Source: Treponema sp. | Lineage (GTDB): Bacteria > Spirochaetota > Spirochaetia > Treponematales > Treponemataceae | DNA length: 33,741 nucleotides | Reading direction: 5' to 3' | Assembly (NCBI GenBank): GCA_016296205.1 | Contig: JAEDJS010000019.1 | Location: 1-33,741 of the forward strand | In this document: in pieces, positions 1 to 8,149 of the stretch | How the letters are laid out: each line of letters starts with the position of its first letter | How positions within the stretch are numbered: position 1 is the first letter of the stretch | Notes under the pieces: generated by a model | Told to the model about the DNA's origin: nothing | Database searches by the model: none | The model's input: the letters and a program-made list of their open reading frames with translations, nothing else | Made by a program: the position numbers and the translations under genes

Positions 1-198
1 CGGAATCTCTTTGCAGGAGAGATCCTGAATCGGAGTTCAGGATGACACAACGGGCGCGTCATTCCGGCCCCCACGCGTCATTCCGCACCCCCCACGTCAT
101 TCCGGACCTGATCCGGAATCTCTTTGCAGGAGAGATCCTGAATCGGAGTTCAGGATGACACAACGGGCACGTCATTCCGGACCTGATCCGGAATCTCA
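1..198. repeat. Palindromic interspersed repeat, two near-identical copies
   Basis: A unit of about 66 bases occurs at 1-66 and again at 114-179; the two copies differ at one base (G56 versus A169), and a shorter copy of the end motif lies between them. The unit contains two hairpins: ATCCTGAA/TTCAGGAT around a 6-base loop and, in the second copy, ATTCCGGA/TCCGGAAT around a 5-base loop. It is richer in G+C than its surroundings and carries no convincing reading frame. This is the build of the small palindromic repeats scattered between genes in many bacteria. It lies just beyond the 3' end of the neighbouring minus-strand gene, so its hairpins could act as a transcript end. The left part runs off the window. 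Confidence 0.75.
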
Positions 199-231
199 TA
201 AACCAATGACCTTAATTTTCCAAAAATATTT

Positions 232-2886
232 TTATTTTCCCAAAACTGAATCAACAAGTTTCTTAAAATCAGGATCTTGTTTTATTCCACTTGTGGATGC
301 TGTCTTTGAAATGCTAAAAACACCTTGTGCGTTTTCTACAATAATTTCCCGGTTGTCCATTTCTTTTGCTTTCTCCAATATTGCGTTTGCTTTATTAATT
401 AATCCAAAGGATGTAAAAGAAAAATTCCCCTTAGCCTTTGGGGCTTCTTCTGTTTTTTCTATTGTAGAATTGGCATGAGCAAGAAGACCTTTACCAGTTG
501 GTTTAGTTTCTGATTGCTGGATTGGTTCTTCCATCAGTTCTTCCAGTTCTTCAACTTCCTGAACTTCCTGGATTTCTGGAAGCTCTTCTGCTTCCGAAAT
601 TTCTTCTGCTTCCAAAATATCTTCTTCTTCCGAAATATCTTCTGCTTCCGAAATATCTTCTGCTTCCAGAATATCTTCTTCTTCCGAAATATCTTCTTCT
701 CCCGGAATATTTTCTTCTTCCGAAATATTTTCTGCTTTCGAAATTTCTTGATCTGTTGATGAATCATTATCTTCTGCAACTGGAATAGAAATTTCCTGTT
801 CGGTTAATTCCTGCTCTGGATTATCTTCGGTGGATTCTTCATAATCCATTTGCATTTCAAAATCATCAGTTTCTGATTCCCCAAAATTGTCTTCAGGAAG
901 AATGTCGTTTTGGGTTTCGATTTCAATTTTAATTTCTTCTTTTAAATCTTCTTCCGGATCTGGATACTCATCAAATTCTTTCAACGCTTTCTGTTCACTT
1001 TCTGCAATATTTGTAAAAACATCCTTTGCAGGTGTTTCATGATTTGTGTATGAATCCAAACCGGTAAAGTCTGGAGTTGAAATTTCAAATTCTACAAAAT
1101 TATTTTCATCGTCGCTGGATGCTGGTGCAGGTTCGCTGAATTCCAAAGGTTCTGCAAAAAGATCTGCATATTTATCTGCAAATTCTTCCAGCTCTTCTTC
1201 TTCAAGGGAATCGAACTTTTCTACAAAGTCGTATATTGCATCGTTTGAATCATTTTCTATTGGTAAGTCGTCCCAATCCTGGATAAGTGTAAAATCTTCC
1301 TGGCCCATTACCTCTCTGGAAGATGGGGTGGCCTTGTCTTCAACTTCTTCAACTTCTTCAATTTCTTCAACTGGTTCTGGCTGGTCTAAAACTTCTTGTT
1401 CTGCAATTTCCTTTAATTCTTCAACTTCATTAAGTTCTTCAACTTCATCAAGCTCTTCTATTTCTTCTATAGTTTTGTTGATTTTTTCGGAATGAGTATT
1501 GAACATATCTGCCGGGATTGTCTGCACTGTTCTTGGAGTAGCTTCCGGCTGCATGTTTTGAATACGCATTGTGGAACGGCTAAGAATATCTTCCAGCATT
1601 GCTTTAATTTGTGCTGTATTTTCGCTCAGGATATTTGTTTCTTCTTTTGGAATTTTTGCTCCAAGAGTTGTGAGAATTTCGTTCCAGCTTTTATCAAGGA
1701 GTGCGTCTACTTCCAGACTGTGTTTTTTGCCAACTCTACCAAGGTTTTTTTTTATTTCATTTGTAACTTCATTTTTGCGGCTTGAAATTTCATTGCGAAC
1801 TTTTACCCAATCGGTGTTTTCGTTATTGTCCAGATATTCAGAAATCATTCCAAGCTGGAATTTTTTAATCCGGTCTTTTATTACAACCATTTCGTCCTGC
1901 TTAAGATTAAACAGCATAAAAATAATCAGGAACAGTGTAAAAAAAATGCAAAGCAGGAGAAGAATTTTAATACCAGTGTTAAATGTAAAAGTTGTTTCGT
2001 TGTAAACCCATCCTACTCTTGCATATTTTGAGTTGATGCTTGTAAGAAGAATCCATCTGCCGTTTTCTGTTTCTACCAGATGTTCAGTGCCGTAAAGTCC
2101 GTTGTTCCATTTTTCTATAATCGCTTCCTGAATGATTTCTCTACCAATGCTTGGAATACCAAACACCAGTCCGGAATTTTCTTTTGCAGGAATAACAGTT
2201 GCTTTATCTTCTGTATCATTTTCTGTAATTATATTTGGAGATACAACAATTCCGTTGTCGTTAAGTGAAATTATATTTCTGCTGATGAGGAATCTTGTAA
2301 AATCACTGGAATTTATATAGAAAACAATTGAACCTCTTTTGATAGAATATTTATCAATAAATGGAAGCGAAAATGCAAATTGATTTCTGTAGCAGTCAAA
2401 GAATACTTTTTCGTTGTTATCAGTTTTTAAATAATCAAAAGGTGTTTCTTCAAGTTTTTCATAATCAGTATAAGAAATTGAATTTTTTGTTTTTTTCTGA
2501 ACATCTTTTGCATAAGTGCTGTAGTGTAAATATTTTCCGTTGTTGTCTATAAGGCGAATTCCATCAAGCCCTGCTGTAGAAGCAAAAAGAGATCCGGTAA
2601 GTTTTGTTCGTTCTTTTACATTTTCTTCTGTAGGACGAGTTTCTATAAAGGATTTAACATTTTCATCGGATACAAAATGTTCAAGCCGCTGAATTGTTGT
2701 TGTAAAATATTCATCCATGTTTGCGCTGATATCATCAAGATGAGAATTAATATTTGCAATTAATTTTGGCTGATAAAAACGGGCTTCTGCAATTTTAAAA
2801 CCTTCAGTAAAGGAAAAAACTGCAAAGGCGCTGAATATTAAAACCGTAATTAACAGACTAAATGTGGTTTTTTGTCCGGATGTCAA
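232..2886 (-). CDS. Membrane-anchored sensor-like protein with long acidic cytoplasmic tail
   Basis: I do not recognise a named family. The 884-residue product has a membrane segment near residues 8-28, an extracytoplasmic region of about 275 residues, and a second membrane segment near 305-327. This is the layout of a Cache/PAS-type sensor (inference from layout, not from a motif). The cytoplasmic part begins with a predicted helical stretch (330-460) and continues as a very acidic, low-complexity tail that includes Glu-Ile/Ser repeats. The last 70 residues become more ordinary (GKGLLAHANSTIEKTEEAPK). No kinase, HAMP, methyl-accepting or GGDEF signature is visible. The start is a TTG: AAGGGG lies 6 bases before it, and no better start lies upstream. 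The gene is divergent from the U32 gene. A scaffold or adhesion role is possible. Confidence 0.75.
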   Translation of the reverse strand: MTSGQKTTFSLLITVLIFSAFAVFSFTEGFKIAEARFYQPKLIANINSHLDDISANMDEYFTTTIQRLEHFVSDENVKSFIETRPTEENVKERTKLTGSLFASTAGLDGIRLIDNNGKYLHYSTYAKDVQKKTKNSISYTDYEKLEETPFDYLKTDNNEKVFFDCYRNQFAFSLPFIDKYSIKRGSIVFYINSSDFTRFLISRNIISLNDNGIVVSPNIITENDTEDKATVIPAKENSGLVFGIPSIGREIIQEAIIEKWNNGLYGTEHLVETENGRWILLTSINSKYARVGWVYNETTFTFNTGIKILLLLCIFFTLFLIIFMLFNLKQDEMVVIKDRIKKFQLGMISEYLDNNENTDWVKVRNEISSRKNEVTNEIKKNLGRVGKKHSLEVDALLDKSWNEILTTLGAKIPKEETNILSENTAQIKAMLEDILSRSTMRIQNMQPEATPRTVQTIPADMFNTHSEKINKTIEEIEELDEVEELNEVEELKEIAEQEVLDQPEPVEEIEEVEEVEDKATPSSREVMGQEDFTLIQDWDDLPIENDSNDAIYDFVEKFDSLEEEELEEFADKYADLFAEPLEFSEPAPASSDDENNFVEFEISTPDFTGLDSYTNHETPAKDVFTNIAESEQKALKEFDEYPDPEEDLKEEIKIEIETQNDILPEDNFGESETDDFEMQMDYEESTEDNPEQELTEQEISIPVAEDNDSSTDQEISKAENISEEENIPGEEDISEEEDILEAEDISEAEDISEEEDILEAEEISEAEELPEIQEVQEVEELEELMEEPIQQSETKPTGKGLLAHANSTIEKTEEAPKAKGNFSFTSFGLINKANAILEKAKEMDNREIIVENAQGVFSISKTASTSGIKQDPDFKKLVDSVLGK
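586..748 (-). repeat. 18-bp tandem coding repeat (acidic hexapeptide)
   Basis: Inside the 884-aa gene an 18-base unit of the type ATATCTTCTGCTTCCGAA (plus-strand reading) is repeated about nine times with small changes. It encodes hexapeptides such as EDISEA and EDILEA. The copies differ mainly by Ala/Glu and Ser/Leu exchanges. Such an in-frame tandem repeat can change copy number by slippage without breaking the frame. It also creates long spurious open frames on both strands. Confidence 0.85.
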
Positions 2887-2990
2887 AATATACCCCTTAA
2901 ATTCTTTAAATAGAAATTGCCTTATGTAAATTATCGGTTATTTATTTGGTTTTGTTAAGTGGATTTAGTTGAATTTTCAGATATAACCAA

Positions 2991-3020
2991 TTGCCCCAAA
3001 TCAATAAAAAATGTTAAAAT
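2991..3020 (+). promoter_or_regulatory. Sigma-70-type promoter of the U32 gene, leaderless geometry
   Basis: TTGCCC (2991-2996), an 18-base spacer and TAAAAT (3015-3020) form a promoter, with a TGn extension just before the -10. Only six bases (CAACTT) separate the -10 from the ATG at 3027, so the transcript should begin at or next to the start codon. No Shine-Dalgarno is present. Confidence 0.6.
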
Positions 3021-3026
3021 CAACTT

Positions 3027-5366
3027 ATGAGCGAATTATTAGCCCCAGCTGGGAGTATTGAAGCACTTGATGCCGCGATTGGCGAAGGTGCAGATGCAGT
3101 TTATTTAGGTCTCAAAAGTTTTAATGCAAGAATGCGTTCCAGTAATTTTGCATGGAATCAGTTTGAAGCAGCAGTTCAGAGTGTTCATTCTATGGGTAAG
3201 AAAATTTACGTAACAGTAAATACGGTTAGCCAGGAAAGTGAAACAGAAAGACTTTACAGATTTTTGTCATATTTGAATAAAGTTGGGCCAGATGGAATTA
3301 TTGTTCAGGATATGGGCGTTGTGCGTATGTGCCAGGAATTTTTTCCTAATCTTGAACTTCATGCTTCTACTCAGATGAATGTAGAAAGCAGTCAGGCCGC
3401 AAATCTTCTTAGTAAGGAAGGTTTTAAAAGAGTTGTTGTTGCCAGAGAATTGGGACTTGAAGAAATCCGTAAAATAAAAGCAGAGACAAATGCAGAACTT
3501 GAAGTGTTTGTTCATGGTGCATTGTGTGTAAGTGAAAGTGGGCTTTGTCTGTTTTCTAGTTATCTTGGCGGTAAAAGTGCCAACCGTGGTGTTTGTACTC
3601 AGGCATGCCGAAGATATTTTACTGCCGAAGTGCCAGGTGGAGTTGAACAGGGATATTATTTTAGTCCATGCGATTTAAGCCTTATTGATAAAATTCCTGA
3701 TTTGATGGATCTGGGAGTTGAAAGTTTTAAAATAGAAGGCCGTATGAAAAGTGCCGAATATGTTGGTGCTGTTACTGCCGCCTATCGTTTTGTAATGGAT
3801 CATTATAAAGAAGACCGTAAAGGTGCCATTGCAGAAGGAAAGCGAATTCTTGCCACAGATTTTGCCAGGTCAAAAACAGATTACTGGTACGGATTTAAAA
3901 CCTGGAACGAAGGTGTTGAAGGTGCCGGTGCTAAAATCCTTAATCCCCATCAGGCTGGTGGAACTGGAATTTATCTTGGTCGTATTACAGAATTACGTGA
4001 AGCAAGTGGAGCAGAAAAAAATCAGTATCTTGATGCAATAAATATGCTTGTTTCAGAAAACGGTGAAGTTACTGTTAAGAAAAATTCGGATGTTCAGCCT
4101 AAAGAAATTCAGATGGCAGTAATTTCTGGCGGTAGTTATGATCCTGATCCCGGCGACAGTATTCGTCTTCATAAGCAGAATGATACTGGCCGTGAAAGTC
4201 ATAAAGTAAGGGTTGTTACTCAGAACGATGATGGCAAAAGATGGATTGATGTTCCAACTGGGTTCACCCGTGGAGACAGTATTTACCTTCTTCAGACAAA
4301 ATCCATGAGTAAACGCTACAAACGTGTTCTCTCAGGTGATTTGTCAAGATTCCGAAAACAGCCGGGGCCAGAGCAGTTGCCTGTACTTGATCTTACTCCT
4401 CTTAAAAAAGACGAATTAAAATGGTTTCCAAATGGTCTTTATATTCAGGTTAGTACAACTGATGATTTGTTCCAGATTCAGTCAATGCATCCAGTAAGAG
4501 CAATTCTTGAATTGAATGCAGAAACTCAATATGATTTGCTTTACAAAAATACAAAAGAAAAACCTTGTATTCCGTTTAGCAAAAAAATGATGATCATTTC
4601 TCTGGATCCGTACGTTCCTGCTTCTCGAGCCGATGAACTGCAGCAAACTTTGGATACTCTTGTGGAACAGGGGTTTGAAACATTTATTGTAAACAATCTG
4701 GCTCATATTCAGATGTTAAAAAAGTATAAAAATGTTCATCTTATTGGCGGACCATACCTTTATGCTTTTAATAAGTGGGCTCTTAGTTTCCTGGAAAACC
4801 AGAATATTATGGCATTCCAGAGTCCTTTGGAAAATTCCGAAGAAAATCTGGAAAATACATTGTACAATGTAGAAAAGAGCCGTGTTCTTCTGGCTGTTTT
4901 TGCTTACCCTGCATTGTTCAGAATGAGATTTAAACTGCCAAAAGATTACGACTTTACTTATTTTACCGACAAAGAGGGCTTAACATTTAAAGTAAACTCA
5001 ACTGTAGACGGTTCTTTTGTTATGCCGGAATATCCATTTAGTCTTATAGACAAGATTGTTCCGCTGCAGAACAAAGGTTATACTCACCTGCTTATTGATT
5101 ACAGCAAAACCAAAGTACGCAAAAGCGATATTAAGGATTTGATGGTTGCCATTCAGAAGAAGGAATACATTCCAGAATCATCACGATTTAACTGGAAGGA
5201 TGGATTTTATGATCCAGAAAAAATGGAAGCCTATGCTGCTGCAAATGCAAGACGTGAGGAAGAAAAGAATCACCCTGGCCGCACTTACAACCGGGGCAAT
5301 ACCAGAAACAATTCCAGACCTTATGGCCGTGGACCAAAAAAGTCTGGAAAGAAAAACAGACGTTAA
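3027..5366 (+). CDS. U32 family (peptidase-like) protein, RlhA/TrhP-type RNA hydroxylation candidate
   Basis: The start MSELLAPAGSIEALDAAI and the cysteine region EVFVHGALCVSESGLC are hallmarks of the U32 family. Characterised members TrhP and RlhA hydroxylate tRNA uridine or a 23S rRNA cytidine using prephenate, despite the old peptidase label. Cysteines 167, 174, 190 and 194 lie in the cluster that binds an iron-sulphur centre in this family. At 779 residues the protein is longer than TrhP and nearer RlhA, with a large extra C-terminal part. It ends in a strongly basic Arg/Gly/Asn tail (about residues 740-779) that suits RNA binding. Its exact substrate cannot be told from sequence. It is monocistronic and divergent from the 884-aa gene. 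Confidence 0.85.
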   Translation: MSELLAPAGSIEALDAAIGEGADAVYLGLKSFNARMRSSNFAWNQFEAAVQSVHSMGKKIYVTVNTVSQESETERLYRFLSYLNKVGPDGIIVQDMGVVRMCQEFFPNLELHASTQMNVESSQAANLLSKEGFKRVVVARELGLEEIRKIKAETNAELEVFVHGALCVSESGLCLFSSYLGGKSANRGVCTQACRRYFTAEVPGGVEQGYYFSPCDLSLIDKIPDLMDLGVESFKIEGRMKSAEYVGAVTAAYRFVMDHYKEDRKGAIAEGKRILATDFARSKTDYWYGFKTWNEGVEGAGAKILNPHQAGGTGIYLGRITELREASGAEKNQYLDAINMLVSENGEVTVKKNSDVQPKEIQMAVISGGSYDPDPGDSIRLHKQNDTGRESHKVRVVTQNDDGKRWIDVPTGFTRGDSIYLLQTKSMSKRYKRVLSGDLSRFRKQPGPEQLPVLDLTPLKKDELKWFPNGLYIQVSTTDDLFQIQSMHPVRAILELNAETQYDLLYKNTKEKPCIPFSKKMMIISLDPYVPASRADELQQTLDTLVEQGFETFIVNNLAHIQMLKKYKNVHLIGGPYLYAFNKWALSFLENQNIMAFQSPLENSEENLENTLYNVEKSRVLLAVFAYPALFRMRFKLPKDYDFTYFTDKEGLTFKVNSTVDGSFVMPEYPFSLIDKIVPLQNKGYTHLLIDYSKTKVRKSDIKDLMVAIQKKEYIPESSRFNWKDGFYDPEKMEAYAAANARREEEKNHPGRTYNRGNTRNNSRPYGRGPKKSGKKNRR

Positions 5367-5387
5367 AAAACAGACGTTAAAAAACAG
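5356..5387. repeat. 14-bp tandem duplication across the U32 stop codon
   Basis: ACAGACGTTAAAAA occurs twice in direct succession (5356-5369 and 5370-5383), followed by ACAG. The first copy contains the last codons and the TAA of the U32 gene, so the duplication repeats the stop region without changing the protein. Confidence 0.8.
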
Positions 5388-5428
5388 TTGATAGAACAAG
5401 TTCCAGATCAATGTTTCTAAGCATTGGT

Positions 5429-5887
5429 TTAGAATACAGTTTCATCAGGTAAATCCTGTTCAGACAAAGTCTGGGACTGAGCTTCCAAAATGCTGCTGGC
5501 AGAATCATTTTCCGAATCTGCGGTAGCATTTTTTTTGCTGTTACTGGCTGCACTGGAAGAAACTGGTTTTAATTCCACATGTTCTGCAATGATTGTAACT
5601 TTGCTCTGGCTCTTTTCTTCGGAGTTTTTCCATCTTAACTGTTTAAGTCGTCCAACAACTCGGATAAATCTGCCTTTTGTGCATTTTTCACTGGTATAAT
5701 CAGCCATTGAACCGTAGGTTTCTACGTCAAAGAAAGAAACTTCTTCTGCGCTGGTTCCATCATTTTTCTTGTAAAATCTGTTAACTGCAATTGGAATCAT
5801 TGAAGCATGAGTTCCGCTGGGGAGGTTTTTTACTTCTGGTTTTCTTACAACGTTTCCTTCAAGAATTACCTGGTTTAAATTGTTCAT
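5429..5887 (-). CDS. ssb: Single-stranded DNA-binding protein
   Basis: The product starts MNNLNQVILEGNVVRKPEVK and continues with an OB-fold pattern (ISFFDV-like VSFFDVETYG, KGRFIRVVGRL), typical of bacterial SSB. It coats single-stranded DNA in replication, repair and recombination. The linker is Ser/Asn-rich and the C-terminal tip is acidic and hydrophobic (EQDLPDETVF), a slightly altered form of the canonical tip that recruits partner proteins. At 152 residues it is of normal length. A TTG six codons upstream keeps the frame open, but GAAGGA lies 8 bases before the ATG at 5887, which decides the start. The gene is convergent with the U32 gene. Confidence 0.93.
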   Translation of the reverse strand: MNNLNQVILEGNVVRKPEVKNLPSGTHASMIPIAVNRFYKKNDGTSAEEVSFFDVETYGSMADYTSEKCTKGRFIRVVGRLKQLRWKNSEEKSQSKVTIIAEHVELKPVSSSAASNSKKNATADSENDSASSILEAQSQTLSEQDLPDETVF

Positions 5888-6006
5888 ACTAAAAATCCTT
5901 CGCAAGAAAAATAATTTATAAAATTAAATTAATTGCGTAATGTAGAATAACTTGAGTGCCAGAAATTTTGCGCGCAGTAAATTAATGGTTTTCAAGCAAA
6001 GAGTAG

Positions 6007-6041
6007 AAAAAAGCCGCACCCTTCACAAGGAAGGAGCAGCC
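6007..6041 (-). terminator. Rho-independent terminator of the 644-aa gene
   Basis: On the minus strand, GCTGC...CCTTC pairs with GAAGG...GCGGC around a short loop. A run of six T follows (plus-strand A at 6007-6012). It lies about 65 bases after the stop of the minus-strand gene ending at 6108. Confidence 0.7.
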
Positions 6042-6082
6042 ATTTTCCTACCTTCACTATAATTATTCCTGAAAAATTAGTG

Positions 6083-6100
6083 TTTTGAACCAAAAGAATT
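6083..6100. other. Distant inverted copy of an 18-bp motif (partner 12141-12158)
   Basis: TTTTGAACCAAAAGAATT here is the exact reverse complement of 12141-12158. Its core, TTTTG-GTT-CAAAA on the other strand, is itself a 5-bp palindrome with a 3-base centre. It lies directly after the 3' end of the 644-aa gene, while the partner lies upstream of the small lipoprotein gene. Function unknown; it could be an operator or an old repeat. Confidence 0.4.
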
Positions 6101-6107
6101 AAAAAAA

Positions 6108-8042
6108 TTATGGAATATTTTTTACAAGTTTAATCATGTATAGTTCAGTATACATCTGGAGAGCAGAGTGATTTTTAATTTTCATCATAGACGGACTTTC
6201 AACAAGGCTTTCTGCAAGGCTTTTAATTCTGTCCAAAGTAAAATTTGTAGCCTTTAATGTGCGCAGAACTTTACGCATGTAGTCTCTAATCAAATTGTTT
6301 ACATCGTCTGTAAGATTGTCGTGGCTTTCTTTTGCAATCAATACATTCCACTCATGGAGATATGCCTCCAATTCTCTGTCTAATGTAGAATTTTCCGGCA
6401 CAAGGGATTTTTCCAGTTTTTTTGCGGCAGATTTAAATTCTGCTTTTCTGCTCTGAATGTTTTCTGTTTTTGATTCTTCTTTAAGTTCAGCTGCCTTTTT
6501 TTCTTCCATATCTTTTTCTATGGCAGTTTGTTTTGGCTTTTTCTGCTTTGTTTTATGCTTTGGTTTTTTTAGCATAAAAGCGGCAAACCAAGAAATTATT
6601 GGCATTGTATAATAGAATGGAACTCTCATTTTGCAGTCTGTATAAAGATCAGCTCTGGAAATAAGTAAAAGTTCACTGTATGGAACAAGCTGGTCATTTT
6701 TAAACAACTGAAGTTTTGCAAATGGTGAATCTTCCAAATTTTCTTCTTCGTAGGCAAGAAGATTTAAAAATGATGAGTGGAGAAGGCTCTGCAAAACTGG
6801 AGAACAGGCTGCTGTTTCCCGCTGCAAACATTTTTCAAAAGCAGGATTTTCTTTCATCTCCGGGAGAGTTTCAAAATTCTTGAGAGCACGGCACCATTGT
6901 TTTGTAAGTGCTTCCCTGATAGATATTCTAGCATCATTACAAAGTCTTAGAATCAATGGAACAACCTTTTCTTTTTTTGCAAAATAAACCTCCCGGTCAG
7001 AAATGCGGATAGTAAGAAGTTGAGGAAGTTGAGTTCCCATTGCGTCTGTTGCCTGATTATGCAGGTAGGCTTTAAGATCATCAAGGGTGTAAGTTTCAAG
7101 AAGAAGCTTTCCTCTGTTATCTTTAAAACCGGAAATTGCATCAAAATTAAAATAATATGGTGCTTTCTGCAGCTGCTCTTCTAATTGACGGAATGCAGTT
7201 TCTTTTTGCTGCTGATTCTGGGCCTTAGTTTTAAAAAATGAAGTAGCGATTTCTGTAATGCATACCGATTGAAGAACATTTGTGTCTTCTGCCGTTAAAT
7301 CCTTGATATTGTCATAATCCTGGCGGATAAAGTAGCACATCTGACTCCAGTAGTAAAAGTTATCACCTTTTTCTTTTAAATTTTCAAAAGCTTTGTCTGG
7401 TTCACTTGTAAAGGATTTAAAGAAATTCTTTGCGGTAATTTCTTTTCCAGGATTTGCTACAGTCAACTTTTTTAGAAAATATTCATGTAACTGATCTTTT
7501 CTTAGTTTTTCGGCAATTTTATTAAGCGCAATACTGATGATGGCATTTACAGAAACTGTTGAAGGAAAAAGAATTGCAGGGATTTCCTTAGAAAAATAAA
7601 TTCCGTAAAGGCTCTTATCGTTTGTTTCATTTGTTTCAAGAAGTTTAAAAATTATATCAAGAGCCTGAACTTTTGTAACAATTTCTGAAGGTGTGTTTTT
7701 TGGCAAATCTTTTACATTTGGAAAAGGGATAATATGGCTTTTGTCGATTTCTTTATAAATGCTTGTGTAATATTCAATGTAGTAGGAAAGAACAAAAATA
7801 TCCTGTTTTCCTTTTGAGTTTGTGTTGAGGACAACTTGTTTTGCTTCAGAAAGTTTTATGAGTTCATTCTGGATTGCTTCTGTATTGTTTCTAATAAATA
7901 TCGCAAGCTCTGGATTTTCTGCCAGATGATGATTTGCATATCGTTTTAAATATTCAGCAAATTCATTAAAATCAACGAGAGGACTTTTCTGCTTGGAAGC
8001 ATAATGTTTTAAAATTAAACAAATGTTTGTGGTAGTAGCCAT
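6108..8042 (-). CDS. Conserved hypothetical protein, 644 aa
   Basis: I do not recognise the family. The product appears mostly helical and cytoplasmic. One hydrophobic stretch (VPFYYTMPIISWFAAFML, about residues 475-492) could be a membrane segment or a buried helix. It is followed by a highly charged Lys/Glu-rich linker with runs such as KKPKHKTKQKKPK and a helical C-terminal domain of about 100 residues. There is no signal peptide and no nucleotide-binding or catalytic motif that I can identify. It has its own promoter 8 bases before the ATG, with no Shine-Dalgarno, and its own terminator, so it is a single-gene unit. It is divergent from hisC. It may be specific to treponemes (inference). 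Confidence 0.7.
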   Translation of the reverse strand: MATTTNICLILKHYASKQKSPLVDFNEFAEYLKRYANHHLAENPELAIFIRNNTEAIQNELIKLSEAKQVVLNTNSKGKQDIFVLSYYIEYYTSIYKEIDKSHIIPFPNVKDLPKNTPSEIVTKVQALDIIFKLLETNETNDKSLYGIYFSKEIPAILFPSTVSVNAIISIALNKIAEKLRKDQLHEYFLKKLTVANPGKEITAKNFFKSFTSEPDKAFENLKEKGDNFYYWSQMCYFIRQDYDNIKDLTAEDTNVLQSVCITEIATSFFKTKAQNQQQKETAFRQLEEQLQKAPYYFNFDAISGFKDNRGKLLLETYTLDDLKAYLHNQATDAMGTQLPQLLTIRISDREVYFAKKEKVVPLILRLCNDARISIREALTKQWCRALKNFETLPEMKENPAFEKCLQRETAACSPVLQSLLHSSFLNLLAYEEENLEDSPFAKLQLFKNDQLVPYSELLLISRADLYTDCKMRVPFYYTMPIISWFAAFMLKKPKHKTKQKKPKQTAIEKDMEEKKAAELKEESKTENIQSRKAEFKSAAKKLEKSLVPENSTLDRELEAYLHEWNVLIAKESHDNLTDDVNNLIRDYMRKVLRTLKATNFTLDRIKSLAESLVESPSMMKIKNHSALQMYTELYMIKLVKNIP

Positions 8043-8050
8043 ATCTTGAA

Positions 8051-8079
8051 ATTATAATCTAAAAAAGTGGAATTCACAA
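8051..8079 (-). promoter_or_regulatory. Promoter of the 644-aa gene
   Basis: Reading the minus strand, TTGTGA (8079-8074), 17 bases and TATAAT (8056-8051) make a near-consensus promoter. The -10 ends 8 bases before the ATG at 8042, so the leader would be only one or two bases long. Confidence 0.65.
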
Positions 8080-8097
8080 CAAATTATTGAAGAAAAG

Positions 8098-8126
8098 TTG
8101 CAAAATGATTAATATATGGTTTATAT
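8098..8126 (+). promoter_or_regulatory. Promoter of hisC
   Basis: TTGCAA (8098-8103), 17 bases and TTATAT (8121-8126). The predicted start lies near 8133 and leaves room for the Shine-Dalgarno GAGGG (8141-8145), 5 bases before the ATG at 8150. In contrast to the divergent neighbour, this is a normal leadered mRNA. Confidence 0.55.
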
Positions 8127-8149
8127 TTTATATTTAAATCGAGGGAAAA

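Noticed and set aside
1..198. CRISPR array
   Set aside because: Only two copies, unequal and palindromic, without regular spacers or cas genes.
514..1495. Long open frames on the plus strand opposite the acidic gene (Phe/Leu-rich and Ser-rich translations)
   Set aside because: They mirror the tandem Glu-rich repeat of the minus-strand gene, have low-complexity products and no ribosome sites.
3267..5411. Minus-strand open frames within and across the end of the U32 gene
   Set aside because: They are shadows of a clear plus-strand family gene and have no starts or motifs of their own.
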